From Hydrangea macrophylla (Eukaryota > Streptophyta > Magnoliopsida > Cornales > Hydrangeaceae), in the NCBI GenBank assembly GCA_033977485.1, contig CM066998.1, positions 59,796,274 through 59,860,273 of the forward strand: a stretch of DNA of 64,000 nt. Reading direction: 5' to 3'. The translations under genes were made by a program, and so were the position numbers. The notes beneath the pieces were generated by a model. That model was not told the origin of the DNA, did no database searches, and saw only the letters and a list, made by a program, of their open reading frames with translations. How positions within the stretch are numbered: position 1 is the first letter of the stretch; each line of letters begins with the position of its first letter. Below are positions 21,412-32,434 of this stretch, one piece after another.

Positions 21412-23534
21412 TCAAGCATAGTACTTTTTGAGACGATCCATGTTGATTGGTTCTTTGAATTCGACACCATCGAGGTCCATGAGATAAGTTTCTCCTCCGG
21501 AAAGAACAGTCTTAACGATATAAGGGCCGACCCATTTAGGTTTAAACTTCCCACGGGGATCAAAGATCGGAGCTCGCAACTCCTTAAGGACAAGGTCGCC
21601 CTTGACAATCTTCCTTGGACGAACCCTTTTGTTGAAAGCACGGGCTATCCTCTTCTGATAGATTCGGACATGGTCGATCGCCGCTAGACGCTTTTCATCT
21701 ATGAGGGCCAATTCTTCATACCTTTCTCTCAACCAATCTGATTCCGAAATTTCACACTCTGCCATCACGCGTAGGGATGGTAATTCTATCTCTACCGGAA
21801 GTACCGCTTCCATCCCATACACTAGTGAGTAAGGAGTCGCTCCTGTGGACGTCCTTATCGATGTTCTGTATCCCCAAAGTGCAAATGGTAGCTTTTCATG
21901 CCAGTCTTTGTAGGTATCAGCTGATTTTTGCAGTATGGCCTTGACATTCTTATTCGCAGCTTCGACTGCCCCATTGGTCTGTGGTCTGTATGGGGATGAC
22001 TTATGATAAGTGATTTTGTATTCTTCGAACAGATCCCTGACTTTTGCCTTGAAATGACTTCCGTTATCTGAAATAATCTCATGAGGAACTCCATAACGGC
22101 AGATGAGATTTCTCTTGATGAATTTGGCCACTTCCTTGGCCCCCAACTTGGTGTAAGATGCAGCTTCTACCCATTTCTTGAAGTAGTCTATGGCCACCAG
22201 AATATACCGATTTCCATTTGAGGCTTTCGGGATGATTTCACCAATATTATCAATTCCCCAGGTGGAGAATGGCCAAGGCGAGGTCATGCTGTATAGAAGG
22301 GATGGTGGCACGTGCATCATGTTTGCATGGATCTGGCACTTGTGACACCTTCTCACGTGTTCGCAACAATCTTTCTCCAAGGTTGTCCAATAGTACCCTT
22401 GTCTTATAATCTTCTTGGCCAACATGTGACCGTTCATGTGTGGACCGCATACCCCTTCGTGTATTTCTTCCATCATTCTTCGGGAGCTCTTCCCGAACAA
22501 GCAAGTCAGGTTGTGACCATTGTATCCTTTTTTTAACAATTTCCCATCGTAAATGATGAATTGTGCTGCGAACCTTCGAATGGCCCTTTTGTCTTTCTCC
22601 GTAGATTCTTGGGGGTATGTCCCTTTTTCTATGAAATCCCAGACATCCTGATACCATGGTGCTTCATTCTCTTCTTCTTCGACTGTGGCGATTATGTTGA
22701 ACGAAGGCTCGTACCTCTGCTCAATTACCAAGGGCATCATCCTGACTCCTACAGGAATTTTGATCATCGAAGCTAGAGTGGCCAAGGAATCTGCCAGCTG
22801 GTTCTCTTCCCTGGGCAAGTAGAGGAATGTGATATTTTCAAACTGCCTCTTGAGTTGGTCGAGACGATCATGATAGGGCTTCAACCTTTCTTCTTTTACT
22901 TTCCATTCTCCTCTGGCTTGTGATATGATGAGGTTTGAGTCCCCGAAGACGTCTATCTTCCGAACCTTCAGCTCTAAGGCTGCTTCCATTCCCAGAATGC
23001 AGGCCTCGTATTCGGCTGTGTTGTTGGTGGAGTTATAGTTGAGCTTAACTGCCAATGGAGTGTGGTCCCCGCTTGGTGATACGAGAATCATTCCTACTCC
23101 GTATCCTTTCATGTTGGCTGCCCCATCAAAGTACAACTTCCACTGTTCTTCCTTGACTTCCATGATACTTTCGTCTGGGAACGGAAAGTCTCCACTTTCT
23201 TCGGATTCGACGGCATGTTCTGCGAGATGCTCAGCTACGGTTCTCCCTTTTACTGATTTGCTTGTAACATACTTGATATCGAATTCGGATAATAGGAGTA
23301 ACCAACGGGATATGCTACCGGTTAGGGCGGGTTTTTCGAGGAGGTATTTTAGAGGATCCATGCGGGATATGAGCACAACTGGGAAGGCCAGCATGTAGTG
23401 CCTTAGTCGGCGAGTGCACTAAACCAAGGCCCAACATGTTTTTTCGAGGGTAGAGTAGTTGAGCTCATACCCAGTCATCCTCTTGCTGAGGTAATATATG
23501 GCTTTTTCGGAGTGGCTTTCTTTTCCTTCTTGGG
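21412..23534 (-). pseudogene. Tat pol 3' part: RNase H, archaeal-type RNase H, integrase
   Basis: The main open frame is 660 codons (23394-21412). It starts in the tail of the first RNase H/connection. Then comes a second RNase H with FDGAA (D90), AEYEA (E129), GDSN (D152) and D202. Integrase follows: HMNGH plus CHKC zinc ligands (about residues 319-353) and catalytic D382, D443 and E478 (WGIDN, SDNG, GAVEAANK), ending with a GPYIV C-terminal module. The extra aRNH is diagnostic of Tat. The stretch 23395-23534 is also coding but is cut off by a TAG at 23419-23421 (Trp position) and by a one-base frameshift near 23540. All catalytic residues downstream are present, so inactivation looks recent. 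Integrase acts on element cDNA in the nucleus. Confidence 0.93.
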
Positions 23535-26500
23535 CTAGCATGCAACCATGGCATTTTCAGAGACGGATAGGTAAAGAAATAAGGGCTTATGAGGAATGGG
23601 AGGTGAGAGGACAGTCGGGTTCTGAAGGTAGGCTTTTATTTTGTCGAAAGCGGCTTGGCATTGGTCATCCCATTGGAACTTCTCTCCTTTTCTCAATAAT
23701 CGAAACAGGGGATCGCACGTAGTTGTGAGCTTGGAAATGAAACGACTGATGAATTGGATTCTTCCGAGGAACCCCCTTACTTCTTTTTCGCTCCGGGGTG
23801 GCGTCATTTCGAGGATTGCCTTGATCTTAGAGGGGTCCACCTCTATTCCTCTTTGTGTGATGAGAAAACCCAGGAGTTTACCGGAGGTTACGCCGAAAGT
23901 GCATTTCATTGGATTCAACCTCATCTTGTATTTGCGCAACCTTTCGAAGAACTTTTCTAGCGCTACCAGGTGTCCTTCTCTGTCCTTGGATTTCACAATC
24001 ATGTCGTCTACGTACACTTCTACCTCCTTGTGAATCATATCATGCAGTAGAGTGGTGGCAGCTCTTTGGTAAGTCGCCCCCGCGTTCTTGAGTCCGAAAG
24101 GCATTACTCTATAACAGTAGGTTCCCCAAGGGGTGGTGAATGTCGTCTTTTCCCGATCTTCTGGTGCCATTAGAATCTGATTATACCCTGAGAAACCATC
24201 CATGAATGAAAGTAGCTCATGTCCCGCGGTGTTGTCCACCAAGACATCAATGTGGGGAAGCGGAAAGTCATCCTTGGGACTGGCTTTGTTTAGATCATGG
24301 AAATCGACGCACACGCGAACTTTTCCATCCTTCTTCGGGACTGGCACGATATTGGCAACCCATTCCGGGTATTCGGTGACAATGATGAACCCTGCCTTGA
24401 ACTGCTTCTCCACCTCTTCTTTAACCTTGAGTGCCCATTCCGGCCTCATGTGCCTCAGTTTCTGCTTGACAGGTTTAGAATTGGGGAGGAGAGGAATATG
24501 ATGTTGGACGATGTCGGGATCGACCCCAGGCATGTCTTCGTAAGACCAAGCAAAAATATCTTTGAATTCTTTTAGCAAGAGGGTTAATTTTTCTTTTTCT
24601 TCTTTATTAAGGGTTGAGCCAATTTGCACAATCTGTGGATTATCTATTTCACCTAGGTTAACTGATAAAGTATCTTCGATTATTTCATAAGCAGGTGGTT
24701 TTTCAATTAGTTGCTTAAATTCAATTGGGAGATCCTCGGAGGGATCTGTGCATTCACAAGTGTTAGACACAGAGGAGTAAGCGGAATCGTCTTTCATTTC
24801 ATTCATGACAGGTGAAGTGATTACATTGGACAGTGGTGGGCTTACGGCAGCCGACCCTGGTACAGACTCGGTAATTGGTAGTACAGACTCCGGGGGGATA
24901 GGGGATTGGGAGACACAAATAGATGACTCTACAGCCTGGTTGCTCAGACCCTCCTCAGTTGGCTTGATCTGATCATCTTGGCTCTCGGCCCTCTCTTCTT
25001 CCTTCTTCTCAACGGGTTCCTCCCACATTTTCTCGATTGCTTCGGTGTCCAGGTATTTCAACCAGTCTTCCTCTGGGGTCTTCTCAACTTCTTCGGGATA
25101 GAACGGGTCTTGATATAGGGGCCTCTCGCAGTCAGCGAAGATTTCAAGCCCGGGACGCCTTCTCCCAGTGATTTGATGGATCCAGGGTTCAGGGAACCCG
25201 AAGTAGGGGAAATCATCTCCTTCTTTTATGAACTGTCCATTCAAAGTCTTGCGGTATGGTGGGAGACCCTTCACCCTTTTCTTCCATAGCCTCTGTAGCT
25301 CGGCGTCTTCATCAGTGGGCTTGTACCCCAACCCGAAAGTGCCTTGTTGCCCTTTGATCTGCGGGAATTCCCGAATTCCTTGCTGGCGTCGACCCAACCC
25401 CATTCCGGGGAAGTAGTTCATCTTGCGGACAATGTTGACAACTGCATAGTGGACCTCAGGGAATCGGTCTTCATCATTGATCATATGAACTTCTTCCATG
25501 AAGAATCCTCCGATTTCTCCTTCTTCTAGCTCAGGTATTTGGACTTCAAAAATGGGAGCGTAATTTGGGAAAGCTTCATTACCCCAACTATTACCGAGGA
25601 TGATCTTTACTTCCTTCTCATGAATGTACTTGATCATTTGATGCAAAGTGGATGATACAGCTTTGTTGGCATGAAGCCAGGGCCTTCCAATCAGCAGATT
25701 GAACGAGGCAGGTATGTCCATGACTTGAAAGATCTCAGTGCTCACCAAAGACCCCACCCGGATTTGTAGAGAGACAGTTCCCATCACATTTCTCCTGGTG
25801 TAATCATAGGCCCGCACAGATTGCACAGATGGCGTAATGTCAAGGATATTGACCCCCAAAGCAGTGGCAGTTCTCAAGGCACAAACATTCAAAGCAGAAC
25901 CTGTATCGACTAGACAAAACGGTACCTGTTGCCCCTTACATCCGACAGTAATGTATAATGCCTTGTTATGTGCGAATCCCTCTGGTGGCAGGTCCTCATC
26001 GGAGAATGTAATGATTGGGTCGGGGGTAAGCGCACCCAAGAAAGCTACCATGTCCTCCGGCGCGGCGTCGATGGGGACTTCAATCCCAGCCAAGGCATTC
26101 AACACGGCTTGCCTGTGCTTATAGGATGTTACCATGATATCCCACATCGAGAGATGTGCTTGGGTCTTCTTTAGCTGCTTTATCAACTCATTATCTTCTT
26201 CGATGATCTCATCCATCTTACCCTTCCCCTTGTCCTTGACTGGACCTTTCTCAGTTGCGTCGGTGGCAGGCTGTGGAGGCTGATAATGACGGCCTGACCT
26301 GGTCAGATGATCAATCTCGGCAGGAGTAGGTCCTTCTACAGTCCCATCCTTCTTGAACCAATCACAATCCGTTCCCACAAATGGCTTTTCCGGCTCGTTC
26401 CAGATGGAAGCATCACTCTCGTCGTTAGGATCATACCATTTGAGGTCTACCGCCCCTAGGTCATGCTCTTCCAGGAAGAACAAGTCTTGCTCGTCGTCAA

Positions 26501-26594
26501 GCTGCTGCTGCCACTCGTCATTCTCTCCTCCGATCAGATGAATTCCCTCAGAATCCGGGATGTCAATGCAAGGCAAAGGTTGTCCTAGGGGGGG
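23535..26594 (-). pseudogene. Tat pol 5' part: aspartic protease, G-patch, reverse transcriptase
   Basis: Open frame of about 1013 codons beginning just after the gag stop. An acidic N-terminal region leads to protease (DTGSALN, residues 224-230; ILIGRPW-like LLIGRPW near 294-300). A G-patch-like segment follows (about 384-420: FPGMGLGRRQQGI...GTFGLGY), then a Glu/Ser-rich linker. RT starts near 715, with FMDGFSGYNQI (791) and catalytic YVDD (855-858), then the connection. It ends prematurely at 23535 through a one-base loss near 23540, relative to the frame that continues in the next pol piece. No upstream ATG is in frame, so synthesis must come from gag by frameshift or read-through. The frame is uninterrupted from protease through RT, so no spliced intron is needed there, unlike Ogre. 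Confidence 0.93.
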
Positions 26595-27958
26595 TGATAT
26601 AAGTAGCAGGGGTTGAAGGGTACGGGGCTGGACTCAATGAGGTTGACATTTTGGTGGTTTGGTAGGGGATTTTGGGTGATATGGGGCTGCTTTGGTGGTG
26701 GCTCGATGATATTCTGGTCGATGAGGTCTTGGATGTCATGGCGGAGGCGCATGCAATCATCAGTGTTATGGCCGGGGGCTTGGTGGTAGGCGCATCTTTT
26801 AGACATATCGCAGTTAGGCGGGGGTGGGGTATTTCGAGGCTGGAGTAATTGGAGATGGCCCTTTTTGAGGAGGCGATCTAGGGCTGAGGAGAGAGATATT
26901 TCTAGCTTGGCGAAATTGCGAGGGGGCTTTTTCTGGAAAGGGCGATTGGGGGAGTTTGCCTGGTTGGAAGGTTGGTACGGCCTTGGAGGGTATGCCATGG
27001 GTTGGCTGCTAAGGGCATTGACATCCGGGGGATTCCGGGAGTAGTTGGGCCTTCTGGACTGACTTGGAGGCTCTTCCTTCTTGATCTTTCCTTCCCTGAT
27101 AGCATCTTCAATCCGGGTTCCGACTTCAAACAACTCCTCAAAGGTGGAGATGGACTGGTAGAATAATTTCTCATGATAAAGCGGCTGCAGATTCCGGATG
27201 AGCATCCTCACTTGTTCCTTTTCAATCGGCTGATGGGTCATTTGGGCTACCTTGTTCCTCCATCTGCTCAGAAATGCAGCGAAGGATTCATTGTTGCTTT
27301 TCCGGGTTGTTTCCAAATCCCTGATAGTGATATCCAGCTCCTGATTGTAGGAGTAGTGATCGACGAAAACCCGAACAATATCTTCCCAAGCCCGGGTTTT
27401 AGAGGTTTCCAAGGTCAGGAACCATGATAGTGCAGATTTTGCCAGAGTTTGCGGGAACAACATCGCAATGTGCTCGTGGGTACAACCCATGGACTGGAAG
27501 ATACTCATACATAGCTTCACATGACTTTTTGGATTCCCAGTTCCGTCAAAACGGTCGATGGCAGGCATCTTGAAATTCTCTGGCAGTTTCAGCTTGACAG
27601 GCTCGAAGAGGCCTTCCAGATCTAACATGTAATCATCGATACCCTTGCTTTTCCTGAGTACGCTTTCCAGTTTGTCAACCTTGTCCATCTTTTCTTGGAG
27701 CTTCTTCTCGTATGCGGACGGTGGGACCCCCTGAAACCAGTCTTCTTCCCCATTATTCTCAGGTGGGGGTAGTTCAAATTCCGGTGGTGGGAACCCGGGC
27801 GGAGGTTGCGGCCGCCGCTGCTTCAGTTTTTCCATGAACTTCAAAACCTGGGCCAGGCTGTCTGACTGCTGGCTTATGGTCGCTCCCAATTCAGTAACCT
27901 TGTTTTCCAACTCTTCCCTATTCATGCTGATGTAAGTTGTCGGACTGATTCTGATCAA
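26585..27958 (-). CDS. gag: Tat Gag, intact
   Basis: 457 codons without interruption. The first Met of the frame is at 27958; a later one (MNREELENKV, about residue 13) could equally be used. The N-terminus is a heptad-like coiled coil (LENKVTELGATISQQSDSLAQVLKFMEKL), followed by a Pro-rich stretch. The retrotrans_gag core follows at about 115-270 (FKMPAIDRFDGTGNPKSHVKLC, ALSWFLTLE, DLETTRKSNNESFAAFLSRWR). Near the C-terminus the Cys/His motif CAYHQAPGHNTDDC replaces the usual zinc knuckle, typical of Tat Gag. It forms the particle that packages element RNA. It ends at TAG directly after a run of seven C residues, in the region of overlap with pol. Confidence 0.93.
   Translation of the reverse strand: MIRISPTTYISMNREELENKVTELGATISQQSDSLAQVLKFMEKLKQRRPQPPPGFPPPEFELPPPENNGEEDWFQGVPPSAYEKKLQEKMDKVDKLESVLRKSKGIDDYMLDLEGLFEPVKLKLPENFKMPAIDRFDGTGNPKSHVKLCMSIFQSMGCTHEHIAMLFPQTLAKSALSWFLTLETSKTRAWEDIVRVFVDHYSYNQELDITIRDLETTRKSNNESFAAFLSRWRNKVAQMTHQPIEKEQVRMLIRNLQPLYHEKLFYQSISTFEELFEVGTRIEDAIREGKIKKEEPPSQSRRPNYSRNPPDVNALSSQPMAYPPRPYQPSNQANSPNRPFQKKPPRNFAKLEISLSSALDRLLKKGHLQLLQPRNTPPPPNCDMSKRCAYHQAPGHNTDDCMRLRHDIQDLIDQNIIEPPPKQPHITQNPLPNHQNVNLIESSPVPFNPCYLYHPP
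26586..26595 (-). promoter_or_regulatory. C7 tract before the gag stop, possible -1 frameshift site
   Basis: On the sense strand CACCCCCCCTAG has a run of seven C immediately before the gag stop. The zero frame ends gag; a -1 slip on CCCCCCC places the ribosome in the open pol frame (CTA GGA CAA). A one-base homopolymer loss from a once-continuous gag-pol frame would look identical. Confidence 0.45.
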
Positions 27959-29133
27959 ACGATTATCCGAACTCCTGACCCACGAATAAGACCCTGACTG
28001 CTGACCTTGGGAATCTATACTGACCTGACAGATTTTGAAAGGACTAGATTAGATCTTTGACAGTGGTGACTTTAGGCAGACAAAGATAGTGATTTGGACC
28101 GACTCGAAACAGTGCGTGCAGATTGATGGGGAATGGTGCGTGCAAATGGGACAAACATGCGGATGTAAGCCCTAATCTATATGATGCTCCTATTTCTAAC
28201 AGATAGCAGCTAAACAAATAAGGTCCTAGCCATACAGAGTGTGCTAACCTTACTTTCTAGTATGATCACCAAGGGATAACATGGATTTCCAAGATACTTC
28301 GGGAATTTTTCTGGGAGCAACCGGTTAATGTGGTTATATCTGGGATATCTGGACAGAGTTTCTGGGGAAACTGGTCAATATGGTTATATCTGGGATATCT
28401 GGACAGAGTTTCTGGGGAAACTGGTCAATATGGTCATATCTGGGATATTTGGACAGAGTTTCTGGGGAAAACTGGTCAATATGGTCATATCTGGGATATT
28501 TGGATAGAGTTTCTGGGGGAACTGGTAAGTACAGTTATAGTGATCATACTTTCTAGCAGATTTTCATACTCCTATGTCTCAAGACCGACAAACAAGGTTT
28601 GCGGTGTATATCTTTGCGAGCATGGAGCAGACATCCTTATCATGATGCTTAGGCAGGTCAACTCAATGTGACTACATGTGAGTGATTGCCTTGGAAATCA
28701 TAAGAAAGAGGTTCTGTTCTATGCCACATAAGCGTCTACACCGCGCAGGTAATCCCGTCAGGGCATACAGCAGTTATATCACATTGTCCTATCTGAAAAG
28801 ATAAATGAACAGTCCTATGAAAGGTTCTACAGGAATCTATATGCAAAGGCTGGGTTTAGTCAAAGAGGGTCCGTTGACGAGAGTTCCAATATACCATCAG
28901 GGAGACAGTACGGAGGTTTTTACTCTTTTTGATATACCTGGGAAGGTACAGTATCAACGGTGACTTGTGCCCTGGCACAGCAAGACCTTAACAATGTCAG
29001 CGCCGCGTTTCAGACACAGTCGGAGGGGGGAAATGCAAGAGTGCAATGCGGTGAACTAAACACAATAAAAAGATAATTTTAAGGATGCTTCTTATGAGTC
29101 AAACCTCTGTATTATTTTGTTTTAAAATAAAAG
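27959..29133 (-). other. Tat 5' leader
   Basis: About 1.2 kb of non-coding sequence between primer site and gag, lacking the extra ORF that true Ogre elements have upstream of gag. It contains the 50-bp tandem repeat described separately. Several overlapping short frames show no recognisable domain. Confidence 0.7.
28331..28530. repeat. 50-bp tandem repeat, four copies, in the Tat leader
   Basis: Units beginning TGGTTATATCTGGG or TGGTCATATCTGGG start at 28331, 28381, 28431 and 28482, and each includes GGACAGAGTTTCTGGGG or a one-base variant. The copies are nearly identical. The 113-codon plus-strand ORF here is only the repeat in frame. Confidence 0.9.
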
Positions 29134-29151
29134 TCCCCAGTGGAGTCGCCA
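29134..29151 (-). promoter_or_regulatory. Primer-binding site, tRNA-Arg type
   Basis: Minus-strand TGGCGACTCCACTGGGGA, three bases from the LTR end. This PBS is characteristic of Tat/Ogre-type elements (tRNA-Arg). Confidence 0.85.
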
Positions 29152-29154
29152 GAT

Positions 29155-32100
29155 TGTGGATACCGGGATTCCACCGCTTCGTTTTGTTTTTGAAACTTGT
29201 TTGACTTTTGAATCAAAGAAAGAGAAAAGGTCTATTGAAAACAGATACAGAGTTGCCACTTGGTCTTTAAGGAACCAAGAAACCTAATTTTGACTCACCC
29301 AAGTGGATAAGAGCACCGGCCCTTCATAACCAAAGAACTTGGCTCGGGGTTTTGGTACGAGAGAGGAAGGAGCCTTTGTCGCGACTAAAACACCCTCAAC
29401 TCGCCCCGTCTTTCGACGGGCCTCAATTAGCATCCAAATAATCATCTTATACTATGTATGGTTCGACAAATAATACTATGATAGTATATTACATCACATA
29501 AGAAACTTAAAATGAAAGATCTAAAGATAAGATATCATTCATAAGATCTAAGCCAAATATCACACAATGCGAAGTGAAAGATCACACAAATAAACCTAGG
29601 AAAAATCGTCTAATCATATATCAATTAATCAAGTTTTCCTAATCTAAAGGGGACATGAATTGTTCTTAAAACAAATAAACAAAGAAATCAAAATATGCTT
29701 AGCAAGCTAGTATGATGCATGTTAATCTTTGAGAAAAGAAGATCCCTCAATCCCCGGGACGGATGAGAAAGGATGATTAGATCAAGGGGAAGCATGAACG
29801 TGTGACCTTGATCATCCCTTATAATCTTCTTAGATTAAGAGTTACAAAAACCTCAAATCTTGCATGAATGCAATGTATGTATCTAAGATGTGCAAAGGTT
29901 GTAGTGTGTTTTGGGTACATGGATTTCTAGAAGACTTAGAAGTCTAAAATGTGTATGAATGAATGCATTAAATCAACATGGGATATATACAAATGTAGTA
30001 TGAACTACTTCCTAAGATATGAACTAATTTGGAATGCATATAAGCACCAAATCAAAGAATGAAAGTTGAAATGTACTTGCTGTGAATAGTGGACAGAACA
30101 GTAGCATGATCTTTTGGAATTTGAAAAGAGGGGTTAGGAATGTTTTCAATGCATGATTTTTTATGGAGATGTTCCTTATTGTGTCTAGAACACAACCCAA
30201 AAATCCAATCCTTAATAACTATCACAGATTGAGAGAAATCATATAAACAGCAGAGGTCACTCAGAAACAGAGTTCGTACTGTCGACTGAAATGTTGAAAA
30301 ATCTTAGAAACTGAAAACGAATGATCTAGAGGCCCATTTCATACAGAAAGTTTCCTAAGACATTTAATTTTAAGGGAAAAATAAGTTAGGACCACCCCGT
30401 TTGGAAAAGTTTTCTGGAAAAGAGGTCGTAAGTTGACCTAGCTGCTGTGACAGCAAAAAATAGAATGTTTGGAAGGAATGTTGGGACCCAAATGGACCAT
30501 TTCCAAGTACTTCCAAGTCAAACCAAAAATCATGGGTGTTCTCCAATGAGTTAGGAAGACTTTCTAAGTGGCCTTGTATCCATATGTTGAGTATTGAGTT
30601 CAAGAAAAATCTTTGAACTCAACTCACTCACTGTTTTGACTCATTGTTTTGAAGATTTTGGAGAAAACAAGGTTTTGTTTCTTGAAACCAAATGAGAGGG
30701 ATTGAGAGGGGTTTTGAAATAGATGTTTTGAAAATATATTTTCAACACTCAATAAGGATCATAGCCACTTAGAATACCTACATCAAACTCATCATTAAGA
30801 ACCTCCAAGATTGTTGGAGAGATTTATTTTATTTTTGAACATAACTTCAATACATTCCAAGAATACCTTGGAAGTATTGAGGTCATGATCATCATCTATC
30901 AAACATGTTTTTGAGGTCAAGAGCTACTATCCATAAGGATTCACTCACCCCAAACTTCATGTCATCACTTAGATGATGATGAACTAGTAAGTAAATAAAG
31001 AAAATAAAAAAGAAATGGGATAAGAAGAGATGAACAATAAATGAACAAGCAAGTAGATAATGATCAATAGATGATATTCATGGAGCATGAGACTTGTAGA
31101 TTGGTGTTTCACTCATATGTAATGACACTAGACATGGAAGAAGCTTCCATTCTCTTAAATGCTCACTAAAATGGTGGTTGGGAGTATTGAATGTTGAAGT
31201 AAATGGAAGTAATGAAGTAAAAACAAAATTAGAACTCACTTTTGTTTTGAAAATCAAAGAAGAAAACTTCTTTTCTCTCTACTCTAACCTTATCTCTACA
31301 CTTTCTCTCCCAAACTTTCTCTAAACTTGCATTTGACTCTCCCCCAAATGAGGAGTAATGGGGTGTTTATATAGGCCAACTTGGGGTGTTTTTGGGATTT
31401 AGAAAGTACTCCCATTGGCTCCAAACTTCTGAAATCATAAAACTACGTCGTTTTGGCTTTTAATTAATCAAAATGGGACCACAAAAGTTATTACAAAAAT
31501 ACTCTGTTCTGGGGGGGAGTGCCGCGGCGGCACTGGGCCAGTGCCGCGGCGGCAGTGCTCATCCCTTCGTCTGGATAATGTTGTTTAGGCCCCCTGAAGT
31601 TCCGGTATTCGCGAAAAGGCCCTATTTTGTCCGAAATTCACAGAAAATGCATACGAACTCCAAATCGAGGTTGTGATATACCGTTGGAAAGGTAATGGAG
31701 TCTACTTTACATAAAAAAATAGTTCGGGGATAGGTCACCTTGAAAAGCTTTGCGGTATTCGCGATAAAAGCTGATTTGATCGCCTTTTTCGCCTTTGAAA
31801 ATTTATAATAAATTCGTTTTAAATCCAGAAATTACGTGCGATATACCGTTGGAAAGCTATTGACCTCTAGTATCCATGAAAAATGTTTGAAAATTATTTT
31901 GGTGCCCCGGTTCCAAAGTCAAATTCTGGTCAAACTGGTCAAACCTGGGATTCCCGGGAAGTTCTGGAAACCTCCGGGAGTTCCCAGGGGCTGACGTTCT
32001 CGCTCGATTTTCTTTTGGAACTTGTTTTAATACTTTTCTAATGATTTAAAATGATTCTGGTGAATTCGGGCAATTTCGGTCAAACTTGGTCAAACTTGGT

Positions 32101-32434
32101 CAAACCTTGGTCAAACCTAGTCAAACCTTGGTCAAACCGATCAACGGGGACTTTCCGGGAACTTTCGGGACTTCCGGGGGTCTCTGGGAGCTGACGATTT
32201 CATCCGATTTTTCTTAAAAACTCATTTTATCACTTTTCTTACGACGTAGCATGTTTTCAGAACTTTGGGACCAAATCTGGGAGTTTTCGGGCTTTCAGGG
32301 GCACTTTGATCATTCTGAGCATTCTGAGAGATAGAGCTGACTTCCGAGAGTCCTTTTGAGTCTTTTACGATCATTGTGAACCACCAAGCTATGGGTCTCC
32401 TAAATCTGATAGCCGACAAAATGGGGTGTCTACA
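29155..32434 (-). repeat. 5' LTR of the 20.8-kb Tat element
   Basis: Near-identical partner of 11640-14890. The TATA box (minus strand) is at about 31366-31375. Both copies of the GC palindrome (31518-31560) are intact here, whereas the 3' LTR has one mutated (AGTTCCGCGG). It has additional TGGTCAAAC-type repeats near 32080-32140 and a short CATTCTGAG duplication near 32315. Confidence 0.95.

Larger units (their letters stand above)
11640..32434 (-). mobile_element. 20.8-kb Tat-lineage Ty3/Gypsy retrotransposon with antisense genes
   Basis: Complete insertion with perfect TSD CCATT (11635-11639 and 32435-32439) and two LTRs of 3251 and 3280 bp. Order in its own sense (right to left): 5' LTR, tRNA-Arg-type primer site, leader with 50-bp repeats, gag, protease, G-patch, RT, RNase H, second (archaeal-type) RNase H, integrase, structured repeats, two antisense plant mobile domain-like genes, 155-bp tandem array, polypurine tract, 3' LTR. 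The dual RNase H, primer site and TGTAGACACC ends place it in the Tat lineage (Ogre/Retand side). It has no ORF ahead of gag. By eye the LTRs differ at roughly 40 sites plus small indels (about 1%), so it is a young insertion, already carrying inactivating mutations. Confidence 0.95.

Noticed and set aside
21855..26541. Many ORFs of 60-135 codons on both strands within pol
   Set aside because: Shadow frames of the pol coding sequence.
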